A model generated the notes under the pieces. That model made no database searches and was not told the DNA's origin. It saw only the letters and a program-made list of their open reading frames with translations. Of a stretch of 64,000 bases of DNA, positions 10,191 through 23,083 are shown one piece after another; position 1 is the first letter of the stretch; the number at the start of each line of letters is the position of its first letter. Source of the stretch: Callaeas wilsoni. Lineage: Eukaryota > Chordata > Aves > Passeriformes > Callaeidae. A program made the position numbers and the translations under genes. The stretch is from positions 1 through 64,000 of the forward strand of contig VWPU01002907.1 in NCBI GenBank assembly GCA_013398955.1, read 5' to 3'.

Positions 10191-13100
10191 AAGGCACTTG
10201 ACTCCTCTCCCATTCCATCCAAGTCCTGCTGGAGAAGAAATCTGCAATATGGAGCCTGGATTTTCCATTGCCTTGGTAACATGTTGTATTCATCACCTCA
10301 AAGAAATATCTTCTAAAGGTGTGAGGAAAAAGGTGAAAAGTGCTGTGGCCACTGGAGGAAACACATTGTCTTGGGAACTCACAGACTTCCCACCTGCAGA
10401 ATCAGGTCTGGGATTAACCACACAGGTGCCAGGGTGGACCTGTGGTTTCAAGAAAAAGGAAACGAAAGATAATAATTTTACTCTGATTTAATGTAATAAC
10501 AGTACTGAGGGTGCCCCACACCAGGTTAGAAGGGGGCTGGATTTATAAAGTGGAAATTCAGCTGTCCAGAGGGGAACAAAGCTCTTGTTGACTTTGGGGG
10601 CAGAGGGAGGTGTTGAATTCAAAGGCTGCAGATTTGTTGGCTTCATGCCCGAGTCCTACAATCAGCCAGAAAAGCTTGTCCAGGTGTTTCACCAGGAATG
10701 AAGTGAGGCAATTCCCTTTCCATTCAGAAGATCCAACACTGGGCTCTGGAAGTGAGGCCATCCTCCAGATCAGCAACGCTTCTCTGTGCTTCATTTCCTG
10801 GCCTCCAAAAATGGAGTGGTGGGAGACTTTCCAGCCTTACAGTGAGGTCCAGAGGATTTATTTGTCAAAGCTCTCAGAGCTAGCATTTCCCTAATACCTG
10901 CCCCAAAGGGACACTGCTGGGGATTGAGGGGAATGACCAGGAGCTACCAGCTAAATAGCATTGGGGTTTTTTCAATATGCAAGTTTAGTGTTAGCATTAG
11001 AGCTTGTTGCACAGCATCATTTGTTGCAGAGGAAGTCCAGCAGCTGGCAGAGACATTGCCTGAGAGTGTCCTGATAGCCCTCACACTCTGAGGCACACAG
11101 ACACTGCTAGAATAGGGTTAATCAGCACTTCTTTAATTTCCAAACCATTTGCTAGAGCAGTATCCACAAAACACTGCTGTGCTCCAGGGAGATGACAGGC
11201 CAAACCCTGGCTCACTCCAGCCTGAACCCAACAGGGAGCCATCAAGCTGGAGCTGTGAAAGAAGCAGAAATTCGTGACCCTGTTCTGGTCAGCCCAAGAG
11301 GCTCCATGACCCGCGAGGGAGGCTCTGGGGCAGATTACTCACACCACAAGTATGAGCAGCAGGAAAGGACGAGCATGGAGGGCTGCACTGCTGAGCCAGA
11401 GGCTGAGGCAGAGCCGTGGAGAGCCCATGGAGATGTTGAGAGAATCCCCCCAACGCATGTAGACCCTGTGTATCGCCCAGTGTTGGCAGCGCCCAGCACT
11501 CCACAGCCTCATCGGCACCTGCATGATGGGCAAGATGGCAGGAAATCAAATCCTGGGATTGCCATCCTGCAAGGCTCCCTCACCCAAAGCTTCCATGGGC
11601 TTGACCGCCTTGAATCCTGCAAGCATCAGCTCTGCAGTTAGGAGTGACCTTGCAAACTGCCTGGTGGCTGCCAGAGAGCAAACAGGAGGTTCCAACCCGG
11701 CAGCCACTGGACCACCAGAATGTTTTGGAAGATCAGAACCATATTTTGGCCGGCAGCTTGGCTCCCTGTGCTCCCTGAGCTGTGTCTGGCCTTCCTCTCC
11801 CCAGCTTTGTACTACAGGGATGCTTCTGTGCAGCCAAGAGATTTTCTCAGTGGCTGTAACATAAACTTGGGAAACCTTCCCTCAGTCAGGGAGTTATATA
11901 AAGTGCATTCCCCACGATGCATGATTTCTCTCAGCAGGGAATATCCATGGTGATGGTGCCCACAGCCTCTCGCCTGCTCCGCCTGCAAACAGCAGAAATT
12001 CAGCTCTTGGTGCAGGTGCTTGGAAAAGCCACTTCCGGAGTCACCACTTTTGACAGTGCAGGGATGGCAAAATGAAAACAGCAAAAGGTCATGGCCATTT
12101 CACAGAAAATTCGTATCAGGGACAGAAAGAGAAACACATTGCTCCCACCGAGTCACAACATTCTCTTCCCAAATTTGTGGAATGAGTTATCTTGAGTTCT
12201 TCCAGTTTGAAACAATTAATAAGATCTAATTTTGGAATATAAAATAAATCACCATGAAAACAAAAATGCTTTAAATTATTAAAATCTGTTTGACCAAGCA
12301 AAAAATATTTCTTTCAGCCTGTTGCAGAGAGTTTTGAAAGTTTCCCATGTCTCTCCTGGCTGGAAGAAAAGTCCTCACCAGATCTCAGATACCCAGTTGC
12401 TCTGTCCACAGCAGACAGAGAGAAGGTGGATGAGTAGAGCCAACAGAGTGTTGTGCTGAAATTCTCTGGCTCCGCTACGAAGATTTCACCCCCAGATATA
12501 ATGGAATTCACCCTGGATATGGGAATCAGCACAGGCCACCTGAGTTATTTCATTCTTCGGAGCTCATGAGGCACCAAGGCCTTGGATGGGTGGCAGCACT
12601 GTCACTGTCACTTCCCCAAGAACAGCAGCAGCCTTCTCAAACACTCAGGGCCAAGAGAAATCCCCCCTTTCTGCAGGAACAGTCTCCTCTGAGCCCCTTG
12701 CAGCACATACATTCATTAATTCACCCAGAGCCACAGTCTAGCCACGCGTTTCTGAGCAAATCCAAACTCATCCATTGGCAGTCAGTGTTTCCAGCACTCC
12801 CTTATACATTTTCCTCTGCCAGACAGGATTGTTGTTTCCCAGCTCTTTGGAGGTGTCTCCCTGTGGTTACCTTCTCCTCCTTTGCCCACCTCGTTGTTCC
12901 CATCTCCATCCCCTGCAAAGAGCTCCGCAGGAGACAAGCACCAGCCAAACAGATTTTTCCTGAGCCTCAGAAGCAGGAATTTTTTGTATTAAATTCCTTG
13001 GGAAAAATAACTGAGTCTTCATAAATGCCATGGGAGGAAAAGCCCTGTTTCAAGATCTAAGCAAAGTCAGGATGAATAATATAGAGGGATCCTGTGCCCA

Positions 13101-15852
13101 AAGGGCGAGGGAAGGGAGAAAGGCAGGGGAACACGAAGGGAAATGCTTCATTAGCTCCTCCTGAGGTGATCTGCTCCCTTTGAAAGCCAATGCCTCCTCC
13201 AAAAGGGTACAATGCAGCAGCTTGCAGCCCAGCTCACCACAGAGCTGTCCCTGCATCCAGGGATGTTCCTGCCAGGGCACCTCTCAGTGCTGGCTTTGAC
13301 CAGAGCCACCTGCCATGGCACAGCCTAGCTAATGACCTGCCCTGTCATCCCGTCCTGCCCTGCCCTGTCACCCTGTCCACGTTCTCTGGAACCACCCAGC
13401 TTTGTGATCCTGCGCCCTGTGGTCTAGGAACAGATCTGAAATTAAGTGCTTGTGGTTCATGGGGGGATATTTTTCTCCTTGTGATTGCCTGAGTCCTGGA
13501 AGTTTTCAGCCAGGCTGAGCCGTTTGGATGAGCACACGGATAAGTCTTGGCATTGGAGAGGAGCAGGTTTTATGGGAATTGAGATTTCTAGGGAATCCAA
13601 CCCCCTGGACAGTGCCTTGGGGCTGTGAGTGGCCCCACTCCTTGTCCAGGATGTGGCAGCACAGCATGTCTTGGCTGTGCCCAGTGGGCACCAAACATCC
13701 CAGCACACAGGCTTTTGTACAGCTGCAGGCAGCTCATTCCTGCAGGGTCCTGTCTCAGAGCCCGTTTCTTCCTTCTCTCTCAGACAGCTGTTTACATTTT
13801 TGTTTGTGTGAATAATCTCAAATATGAAGGCTTTGCTTTGCTTTTCACCCCATTAGATAATATTAATTACTATAGAGAGCCAAGTAGCTTGGAGAAAGGG
13901 GGGAAAAAAAACCCCACTCTAGAAAAGCTGCAGGCCTTGCAAGTATTTAAAGGGCCATCTGCAACTCCTCCAAAACTGTACAGACAAACGAGAGCAGCAG
14001 TAGCACATATTTATTCAGTAGACATCATGGCAACATTCCTGCTCCTGTCTCAGCCACGAACTAGCACCAAAAATGTAAGGCTTGCTGTTCCTCAAGCCCT
14101 CCTCTCCGCTGGGAATGCAGCAGAGATATTGGCAGGACTCAGCCTGGGGAAGGAGTCACCTGGAGTTTTGGGTGCAGTGCCAGCTCTGCCCCTTGGAGCT
14201 GCTGCACATCTTCTCCTAGCAGGTTTTCCAACAATATTATAGGCTGGCTAGCCATTGGAAAGATGCTTGACTCAAGCAAACAAATAGTAACCTCAGGTGG
14301 GCAAGGATGCAAACACAAACCCAGATTTCCCACTGCCACATATACACAAATTTTCTCTGAGCATCTCTCATCAGAATTTAGATACTGTCCCCACTTTGCA
14401 TCTGGACACAGATATTTGTTAGGCATAGTAAGGAAAGACCGAAATCCACTTTAACATGTGTACCGAAACAAGCTGCTTAAGAACAATAACAAATAACAAT
14501 AAGTTTATTAATAATTCATCCGTTTCAAGCAAACATCTCCAGGCAGGCATTCCTGCCTATTGTCTCTGTGATATTAAGCAGAGCTACTGAGGCCTGGCCC
14601 TGATTTTTCAGTTGGATACCAGCCAGCAAAGCTTCCAGGTGGATGATGCTGATTTACAGCCCATCCCCATTTCCTGCTCTATTTACACTGCTTTGTTTAG
14701 GGGGCTTTGTGTGAATTACCTTCCAGGGCAGTCGTAGCTTTTGAAATACGGGAAGGAAACAGCAGCAATTGGAGGAAACTTGAAGTGAAATTCAGTCACA
14801 AATCTTGTCTATTAATTTCTGTTCCATCCCTTTCTTTCCCCAGCACTTGCCTTGGGAAGTCGTGCCTATCCCTGGCGTGCTTTCCACCAGAGATATTATA
14901 CTGCTATAAATGTCAGACATTTGAAGAACAATCCTATCTATTAGTATGTAAAAGAGTATTATTGTCTGCAAGTTATTACGTTCAAAGGCATCTTTGTGCT
15001 TGGCAAATTGTTGTCTGCAGCTCCAGATCCCAGTACCAGCTACGGGAGCACTCTGAAGAAACCAGGGTTCTCATCTAGTCCAAAACACAGTGCTCAACAA
15101 AAGGAGAAAATTAGGCAGGAAAATGGTACAAAAGTCTTCAATACACTTTTGGTACTCTTTTATGATGCTACTAACATGTTCTTAGAAAGTTACCTCAACT
15201 TCTAGAAGTTTCCATCTACTCCTAAAGTGATACTAAAACAAGAGACCCAGATGTGTTCTGGCTGACAGGTGGAGGAGCCTTTCCAGCTGCTTCTCCAGCA
15301 GTAAATTGCAGCTGGCTTCCCTCCCCAGCCCTCAGAGCAGCTCAGGGTGGGGTCACTCAGAGCTGGGGTGTCACTGGTGTGCCCCAGAGTGTGTTGAACT
15401 GGGTCTGAAATGTCATCTTAACACACCCTGGAGTGCCACATACAAATAGTGCTCAACTCCTATGGCCCAGCTGCCACCCAGTAAGCTCAAAGCACTTCTT
15501 AGGGAAGTGTGAGTCATGCTGTGCCTGGCAGAGAGGAGACTTCAGTTCCCCGGCCCAGTAACTCCACAAGGTCTCAGCTCCACTGGCATCTCTTCTCTTG
15601 AGCCACCTGACTGTTTCTGTCCCTTCCTGCAGCCCCGTTCCTCCCCGCTTCCCATCTGCATCTTCTCACTCAGCTCACTCAGCAGAGGGAGGGGTATCTG
15701 TGGGTGTTGTGCCCACACTTTACATTTGAAATTTGACTGTAAGATGCATGAATTGAAGGTAAAATCCTTGCTGTGCAAAGAGTGCTGGAAAGCATCCCTC
15801 ATCCAGTGTTAGCACTTGGATGTCTCAGGTGGGAGCGGATGGCCCAGGAAGA
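10191..15852. other. Gene-free stretch, 5.7 kb
   Basis: I find no supportable gene. The longest open frame (13625-14242, plus) is unrecognised, lacks any domain and overlaps unrelated frames. AT-rich blocks at about 13790-14060, 14260-14560 and 14700-15200 contain homeodomain-type TAATTA sites and could be conserved non-coding DNA, but nothing in the sequence alone proves this. Confidence 0.5.
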
Positions 15853-16300
15853 AATCATAGAATCACAGACTGGTTTGGTTTGGAAAGGACCTTCACGACC
15901 ACCTCATTCCACCCCCTGCCATGGGCAGGGACACCTTCCACTATCCCAGGGTGCTCCAAACCCCCTCCAACCTGGCCTTGGACAATTCCAGGGAATGGGG
16001 CAGCCACAGCTCCTCTGGGCAACCTGTGCTAGTGCCTCACCACCCTCACAGGAAAGAATCTCCTCCTAATATCTCACATAAACCTACTCTCTTTCAGTTT
16101 GAAGTCATTCCACCTTGTCCGGTCACTCCATCTTTCTTGTAGGCTCCCCTCAGATCTTGGAAGGCCACAATAAGGTGAGTCTCAATCCTTCTCTTTTCCA
16201 GGCTGAACAAACCCAATTCTCTCAGCCTTCCCTCACAGGAGAGGTGCTCCATCCCTTTAACCCCTTTGGTGGCTGCCAACACTGGCCATGCTCCTGTTGG
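15853..16300 (-). repeat. CR1 LINE, 5'-truncated, about 450 bp
   Basis: The plus strand starts with AATCATAGAATCACAGACTG, the reverse complement of the CR1 3' tail. It continues through CATGGGCAGGGACACCTTCC, AACCTGTGCTAGTGCCTCAC, a TCTTTCAGTTTGAAG block and GAGAGGTGCTCCATCCCTTT in consensus order. It covers the CR1 3' UTR and the last part of the RT ORF. It is truncated at the 5' side, as usual for target-primed insertion, and no intact reading frame remains. It is the longest well-preserved CR1 in the window. Confidence 0.96.
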
Positions 16301-18312
16301 AAATAAGTAATTGTGGGGAAGGATATAAGGCTGGGTGTATAGGTATATATGCAATGCCTTTATGTAATGATTTATAAAAAAATCATGTTGGTGCAGATGC
16401 CCTCACAGCAAAACACACAGATTTGGGCAGAGCTCAGTTTCAACGTGGGTGGCAGAGCTCGTGAGCGTCTGGAGCAGAAAAGAGCAATAACCCCAGCACC
16501 TCCCCAGCAATGGGCTCTGATTTGGAGGGGCAGGACTTGGGGGAAGCCAACCCAGAGCAGGTGGTTCAAAACTGTGTTAACAACCCCGTTAACAAGCACT
16601 GCAGATTAGACCAAACAACAGCTCATCAGCATTCAGCCCAAAGGCCACGGGCTGCACGGGAGAGAATAGAGGAACCACGAGAAGGAGGGGAGATGAAAAG
16701 AAAGCAGAGATGGGAAGTGGTTTTAATAATATTGTTTCCTAATTACAGCATGGCACAGAGAGCAGATGCCGCCAGCTTTGACGTTTACAACTCAGCAAAG
16801 GACGTGTCAAAAGCACAGCGAGGGAACTGCTCACGCAGGGACACAGTGGCAGCAGCAGTGGTGCAGCATGGGGGGACTGAGTGTCCCAGCATCTGACCTG
16901 GGGCTCCTGTCACCCCAGGTGAGCTATTGCTGCTGCCCAGCACCCTGCTGGTGTTTCTTTTGAGGCTACAAAATGCAGTTTAAGGGCCTCTCCTGACCCT
17001 GGTCAGAGGTGCACCAGTTTGCAGGGCAAGGGTGGCATCATCCTCAAAGAAACTGATATATAGGATGGGGGACAGCACCTGCATCACCTGCTGTGGAGAG
17101 GCAGTTTCTCCAGTCACTCTGTGCACTGGGAATGGGAATACCTCTTCAGCCACTGTAGATCCATCCTCCCAGCACAGTATGAACCTGTTGCTTTTCTTGT
17201 TCCTTCCTGAAACACTTATGATGTAGGTTCAGTATCATTATCCCACTATGAGAAACCAAAATTAATTCCTGCACAGCCCAGTACCACAGCTGGGACTATG
17301 ACGCAGATCCCTGAGCCTGCCCCTGGCACTCACCACTCCCCAGAGCAAACTGGGCAAGCATGGGCACATGTGGGGCCAGTATGGACCTTCCCCAGTGTGC
17401 CAGGATGCCCTGGGCCCGTTTCTCTGAACAGAGTGTGTATGGGAAGAGGATTTTTAACTCCTGAAAAACTTCCCTCCAGCCTGGCGTGGCATCTGCAAGC
17501 CCCCCACGCCTGTCAGAGCCGCACACAGAAGTGCACAGGATGAGGCACACTAATGCATGTTTTGGTCCCAGGCCAAAATAAACGCCGGCTATAATAACCC
17601 TCCCGGGAAAGCCAAACAGAGGACCCCTTTGTTAGGGACAACTCCGCACGTTACGCTTCATTTGGGCCAACAGCACTTCCAGCACGAGGCTCGGGGCACC
17701 ATCTGCTTGATGTGGGCAAGGTGGGCTGAGGCCAGAAACCAGGGAAAAAGGGAAATCTCGGGACAAGCAAATTTGGATGATGTCTCTTGAGTCAGCCTGG
17801 GCCATAAAGACTTAAAAAATCTGGCAACAAAAAATCTGGGCAGCTGCAGGGTAGCAGGTATGTTGGGCCCATTGTGGTCTCTGCTGGAGGTAAGGGTTTT
17901 TCACCGGGCAGGGAACAGCAGTGTCTTCTGTCCCACTCACCTTTTGAGCAGGTGTTATGAAACGATCCAGCTTCAAGGTCCACTGTCTCTGACTAATTCC
18001 TGTTCAGTTTCCATCAAAAATAGAGACAAAGGAACAACAGCATTGGATGAAACCCTATGGCTCTCTGCTAAGCTCAGCACAAGCTTTTGTCACTTGTGGA
18101 AACTTCTTTATTGATGCATAAATATGATTAAATGACTCAGGGGAAGGTCCATCCTGACCTGAAGGGGATTGGACAAACTGGATCCCCTGGCCACGTCCCA
18201 GTACCGACTGGGATCCTCCCAGTGTGAAGTGGCAGCTGTAGCCCAAAGCACCCGAGCCTGGGGGCAGTAAGGAGTGTGCTGATGTTCGGGTTAGTGTGAG
18301 GTACTCCTGCAA
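16301..18312. other. Gene-free stretch
   Basis: No gene or further repeat recognised. Several short open frames overlap on both strands and give nothing recognisable. Confidence 0.5.
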
Positions 18313-18390
18313 GGAGGAGGGAGGTGGACTGGATGATTCTTAGGGATCCCTTCCAATTGGACATCACACATGACTCTGTGATGCTACCAT
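18313..18390 (+). repeat. Short CR1 3' end fragment
   Basis: GGAGGTGGACTGGATGATTC, then AGGGATCCCTTCCAATTGGA and GACTCTGTGATGCTACC, correspond to the sense-strand CR1 3' end (GGTTGGACTTGATGATC...CTTCCAACC...ATTCTATGATTC). Only about 80 bases remain. The plus orientation is opposite to most copies here. Confidence 0.85.
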
Positions 18391-19925
18391 GACCTGCAAG
18401 CTCCTGCAACAGCTGCAGCAAATCAGTGGGTGCCAGGTGGTAGCAGAGCCCTGAGCCCGTGTCCTGCCCTAGCACAGGTGCTGACGGTCAAGGCCAGCCC
18501 CAGTGGACATCATCTGCTGATGGGAAGGGGGTGGGAGCAGTTTCAAGAGGCAGGCAGGTATCTCTGCCACGGGAAGGATTGCTCTCTTCTCCACGGTGCG
18601 TGTGCTGGGTGCAGGATGTCCTGGCTGTCGCAGGTAAGGCCGTGTGGTTGGGGTGAAATGGGCTCTGTGTGTTGCAGAGAATGGTTGTATTTTTTGGGGT
18701 GCAGGGGGTGTTGGGATGAGAAAGCCTCTTCTCCCCAGTCTCAGGGACTGATAACACATCTGCTTTGGTGGTACCACTGAGTGTGGGATTCGTAGGAAGT
18801 GATTATTACTACTAATATGTAACAATAGGCTGGTCCAGAGTGATTTATGCTAGCAGCAGGGGGGCTGAGGCAGAGATAGCCCTGAGTGCCCCAGGTTCCT
18901 GCCTGGCTTAGCTGTGCTTTGCTGCCTTAAAGCCAAAGGAGTGCCTGGGGTGTTTAATCTCTATGAAAAGCCAGAAACAGCCTTTCTGGAGCCGGTTCCC
19001 ACCTGCTGCAGCTTATGGACTTCTGTGGTGTGATCTCTGAGTTTTGCCCATCTGCAGCGTGCTGAAGAAGGGGAGCTGGTCCTGGGGCCAGCACAGATCC
19101 ATGTGGACGCCCATGTAACTGTCTGTGTGGTGTGTGTTGGACTCAGATTTACTGGGAAAGCCTGATTGACTTCTAAATAAATACAAGGAAGGGGTGCAAA
19201 GCACAGAAGGATTGAGGGTGATGGGCCTGCAGCTCCAGCAAAGTAATATTGTTTGTTTCTGTATGGGTGAGGTTTCTGGTGTTATCAAAGTGGAAATCCA
19301 GGTATGTTTCAGTCCTGTGGGGAAAAGCAGTGAGCAGTTTATTTTTCCTTTGACAGATCACTTATGATCTGTAGCCATCTGGCAAAGCAATTCTTAACTT
19401 TTTTCCTCTTATTTATGAGGGCCAACAGAGTGAGAGTTATTTGCAGCTGGGATGCCAATTGCTGCTGGCAACTGCTCCTGATTTGGGGTCCTGCTTCTCC
19501 CCTCTGGAGCTCTGGGAGGGAAGAGAGGCTTCTGCAGCAGGCAGGAGGTTCTTATGTGCTTCTCAGTGGTGTTTAGACCCCTAAATCATGGTGTTCAACA
19601 CTGGAGTTGTGACTCAAAAAGAATGTAATGCTTATATTGGGTTAGGAGGGAAAGGGGTTACTGCTGTTCTGTAGTGGCTATGGCTGCACATGGCTCTGTT
19701 GGATGGAAGTGGTGCATAATGGGCACAGAGGAAAAATTGTCTGTAGCTCGAGGATGTGGATGGGGCTCGTGCCCCAAAACCGCGGTGTCCCAGCAGCTGA
19801 TGTGAGCAGCAGAGCAGCTTTTGGCATCCCTGGGTGTGTTGGGCTCCCCGCCGGCTCTGGGGAATAATGAGTTTTGGTTTCTTTATGCTCGTAAAATGCT
19901 CTGCTAGCCTGGAAAGGAAGCATTA
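18391..19925. other. Gene-free stretch
   Basis: No convincing gene, repeat or RNA gene. Opposite-strand open frames at 18430-18825 overlap and match nothing I recognise. Confidence 0.5.
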
Positions 19926-19930
19926 GGGAT

Positions 19931-19955
19931 GTGCAAATAATTAATTACTAATTAG
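19931..19955. promoter_or_regulatory. Cluster of octamer-like and homeodomain-type sites
   Basis: GTGCAAAT (19931-19938), close to the POU octamer ATGCAAAT, runs straight into overlapping TAATTA sites at 19938 and 19942 and a perfect palindrome CTAATTAG at 19948-19955. Such dense packing is typical of developmental enhancers, but AT-rich sequence can also produce it by chance. Confidence 0.35.
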
Positions 19956-20115
19956 CTGGTAGATTGTTCACAGGATACAGCCAGGGACTGAGCAGTTCCA
20001 GCACAGACCACGAGAGTGCTGTAGCTTGTGCGGGTCTGAGGGGTGGGTGCTGGTAAATTGCTGTGCCTGAAGGAGCAGGAGGAGACAAAAAGAAGCATTT
20101 CGGGAGTGTAAAGGG

Positions 20116-20229
20116 AGAACGGATGGTGCTGGAGGGAACGACAGCAGTTAGGAATGGGATCGAANAAGAACGGATGGTGTTGGGGGGAATGACAACAGGA
20201 GAACTACAGCAGTTAGGAATGGGATCGAA
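20116..20229. repeat. Tandem duplication of about 49/63 bp around an ambiguous base
   Basis: Unit 1 (20116-20164) starts AGAACGGATGGTGCTGG and ends AGTTAGGAATGGGATCGAA. Unit 2 (20167-20229) starts AGAACGGATGGTGTTGG and ends the same way, but carries about 14 extra bases in its middle. The only isolated N in the window (20165) lies exactly at the junction, suggesting that the assembler had trouble with repeat copy number. Confidence 0.85.
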
Positions 20230-22939
20230 GCCCCTGTCAGGCGCATTCTGAATCCTCTAGGGAAGGTCAGGGGGCATTAAACAGAGACCCCCCCAGCTGC
20301 AGGGGCTCCTCAGGGAGGGGCACAGCCTGCGTGCTGATTAGAGGTGAATTCCCCCCAGCTGAGCTGAGTTAAGATGAGGTGGGGTTTTGGGTTTTACCAG
20401 GTGTTTTGAGTGCTCACAGTGAGCTGTGTCCCTGGCAGGGGGAGGCTCCCCTGGGAGCCCCATTCCAGCTATTGCCCAGAGTGGGATTTCCTGGGGTGAG
20501 TGTGAGGGTGGTTTTGCTGTGGAAACTTGGGGTGACATGTACTGGTGCCAGTGTGTTCCCTCCTGGTGGGGAAAGGGGCAGAGGTGCAGCCCGGTGGATC
20601 GAGCGCTCTCCTGCCCAGATAAGGGATTTGCTGCAGGGTTGTGGGGCGTTTGTTTCCACTGTGGGAATGTCCATCTCTGTTTCACACCTCTGAGCCTGTG
20701 TCAGTGGTTTCTGGTGCCACTGAGGGTGGCTATGGCTTCTCTGTCACCTTCACTGCTCTCGTTGACATGCAGAGCTTCCCTAGTTTGCTTTACTGATAAA
20801 AAATCCTTGCTGCTGAAAGAGCCATCAGATGTTAAGTTAAATCATCGCTAAATTGGTGGTAAAAATATAAATTTTAGGCATTCCCAGACTTCTTTCTCTC
20901 CTTGGCTGTGCTGGCACTGATGGCTGGGGGGCTGCCTGGTGAGGGTGTTGAGCAAGGTTTTACCAGCAGTTATTTTGAACCCCCTGGCACCTGGCCTGGT
21001 TGTTGGTGAGGGAGGATGAGGAGTTGCAGACAGCAGCTGGCATGGCTCCAGTTTGACAGTAATCACCTTTCAGGTGGGATTCTGGCTCTGGTTAAACTAT
21101 GTCGGTCCTGAAAATATGTACAAGTGAAACATGCCCAGCTACTGTTTTAAGTTGCTTGGCTGCCCTCTGAGGGCAGCAGTTGCTTGGCTCCTGAAGGATG
21201 TCGTCAGAGACTGAAACAGCAATAAAACGTGCTGCAGTGATGCACAAAGGGTTAATGCCGTTGGGTTGAGGCTCACCTCGACCTGTGCCAGCAGACCCTC
21301 CAGTTGGGAGCAGAGTGATGCAGCTTCTTTGGTGTCAACGTGGGAAAGCGATAAGGGGAGGCCTCTTCCCGTCCAGCTAATGATCTGCAGTAATGAGAAC
21401 TTGGCCTCCGTCTGCTCCCCGGTCAGACTGGGCAGCTCCTGTGGCTGGGTGGTCCTGCCTCAGCAGGGAGTGTGTGCCAGAGGCACGGAGCATCCTCCTG
21501 GCTTCGTGTGAGCGTGGGTGAGGGGGGGAAGCGGGGCTTTGGGAGTGCTATAGGGGGTCCCGATGGGTGAGCTGAGCCCTCTGGACAGAGGGTGACACAT
21601 GGGGGGAGCTGGTGGCCACACACAGCTGATGAGTTGCTCGTGCCACAACTCCTGGGACTGGCAGGGCCCCAGCAGCCATACCTGCTTCCTGGGCTTGTTT
21701 GGGTTGTTTTCCTTCGCGGGATGTCAGTTTTCTGTTTTTCCAGTAAGACTCTGAATCTGTAGTGGGTGCAAATCTAGGGAAGGTCCCTGCGGACCTGGGA
21801 GCCAGGAGAAATACATCCCTCCAGCAACTGCCTTCCTGTGGTGCAGCATCAACCCAGCCTGGGGGTGGTGGTGCCCCAAAGATGCCACATCTCTGGCAGG
21901 GGGTGCAATGAACCAATTAGTGCTGTTTGGTTGTTTCACTTGTTCCCAGTTCTGGCTGACAGCTCAGTGCCAGGGTGTAAAGAGTCCTGCCCGCTGTCTC
22001 CTGCTCGGGTGAAAGAGCACCGAGCCCAAGTGGTGCCTAGGGCACAGGGGAGCCCCCTCAATGAGCTCAGTGAGGTTTGGAGAGCAAAGCTCCAGCCTGA
22101 ACATGTGGCAATGTTTGTGTTTGTTGATTGATGGTGGTGTTCGGGCAATCCATGGGTGAAGCTCACGAAAGAACCACTTGTGTCCTGGTGGGATCTCAGT
22201 GCTGTGTGGATGGATCTCCGTATCTCAGCTTGTTACAGCGTGTCACAAGCACTTCTTCAGGCCTCTCACCTCTCCCCCTGCATGATAAGAGGGGACCATG
22301 CTCAAATCTGGGAAGCAGGAAACGCCCCAAGGGGATCAGTCCAAAGTTCCCAGCTCTAGCAGAAGGAGATGCTGTTTAGGGAGGTCATTCTAAGGAAATC
22401 TCTCGTGAACTGGCCTTTACTCCTAGCAAACAGCCAGTTGGTTTCTCTAACTTGTAAAATGTGTGTAGCATCCACCCGAGGATGAGGCACAGGCAGGTTT
22501 TCTCTCTGCACTGGAGATGGCAGCAGAGCACTCCTGTGCATCTCAGCGTTTAAATCTGCTTTTTCTCCCTTTGTGCTTTAGGCTGTTTGAAAGTTGGAGT
22601 ATTAATGGCTTTTTTAAGTGCTTGGTGTGCTTGTGATAGGCTGGTCAAAATATGGATTGGCTCTTATGTCTTAACCATTCAGCAAATTGCTTTTCCATTG
22701 ATTTTCTTGGGATTGTTGTTTTTCTGAAATTCAAATTCTAAGAGCAGATCTCGAAAGAGCTGTTAAATCATTTGGCCTTGCCTGCACAGGACGTGCAGCT
22801 CCATCCTCTGGGCTCTGTCCTGAGCTGAAGTTCAATTAAAGCAGATTTCTCTGCCTGGAAGCTGTGTTGTTTTGGGGAATGGTGACTGCCCTTGTACAGT
22901 TCGCTTGTCTCAGTGTCTTACACTAAACCGTGACTGTAA
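20230..22939. other. Gene-free stretch
   Basis: No supportable gene. Opposite-strand open frames at 20338-20851 and 21548-22166 overlap and are unrecognised. The only distinct structure noted is the palindrome between direct repeats at 21150-21189. Confidence 0.5.
21150..21189. repeat. Palindrome flanked by 12-bp direct repeats
   Basis: AGTTGCTTGGCT occurs at 21150-21161 and again at 21178-21189. Between and overlapping them lies CTGCCCTC-T-GAGGGCAG (21160-21176), with perfect 8-base arms around one central base. Each arm resembles the GAGGGCA part of a CTCF core. Confidence 0.7.
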
Positions 22940-23083
22940 ATCATAGAACCCTAGAGTGGTTTGGGTTGGAAGGGACCTTAAAGATCTTGTTGCAATCCCT
23001 TGCCACAGGCAGGGACACCTTCCACTAGACCAGGTTCTTCAGGGTCCAATGCCACCTAGCTGGGAACGCCTCCAGGAATGGAT
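22940..23083 (-). repeat. CR1 LINE 3' fragment, about 145 bp
   Basis: The plus strand reads ATCATAGAACCCTAGAGTGG, TTTGGGTTGGAAGGGACCTT and GGCAGGGACACCTTCCACTA, the standard antisense CR1 3' end. It degenerates after about 23045 and is lost by about 23083. Confidence 0.95.

Noticed and set aside
13625..14242. 205-codon open frame on the plus strand
   Set aside because: The composition shifts from GC-rich to AT-rich along its length, and no domain is recognisable.
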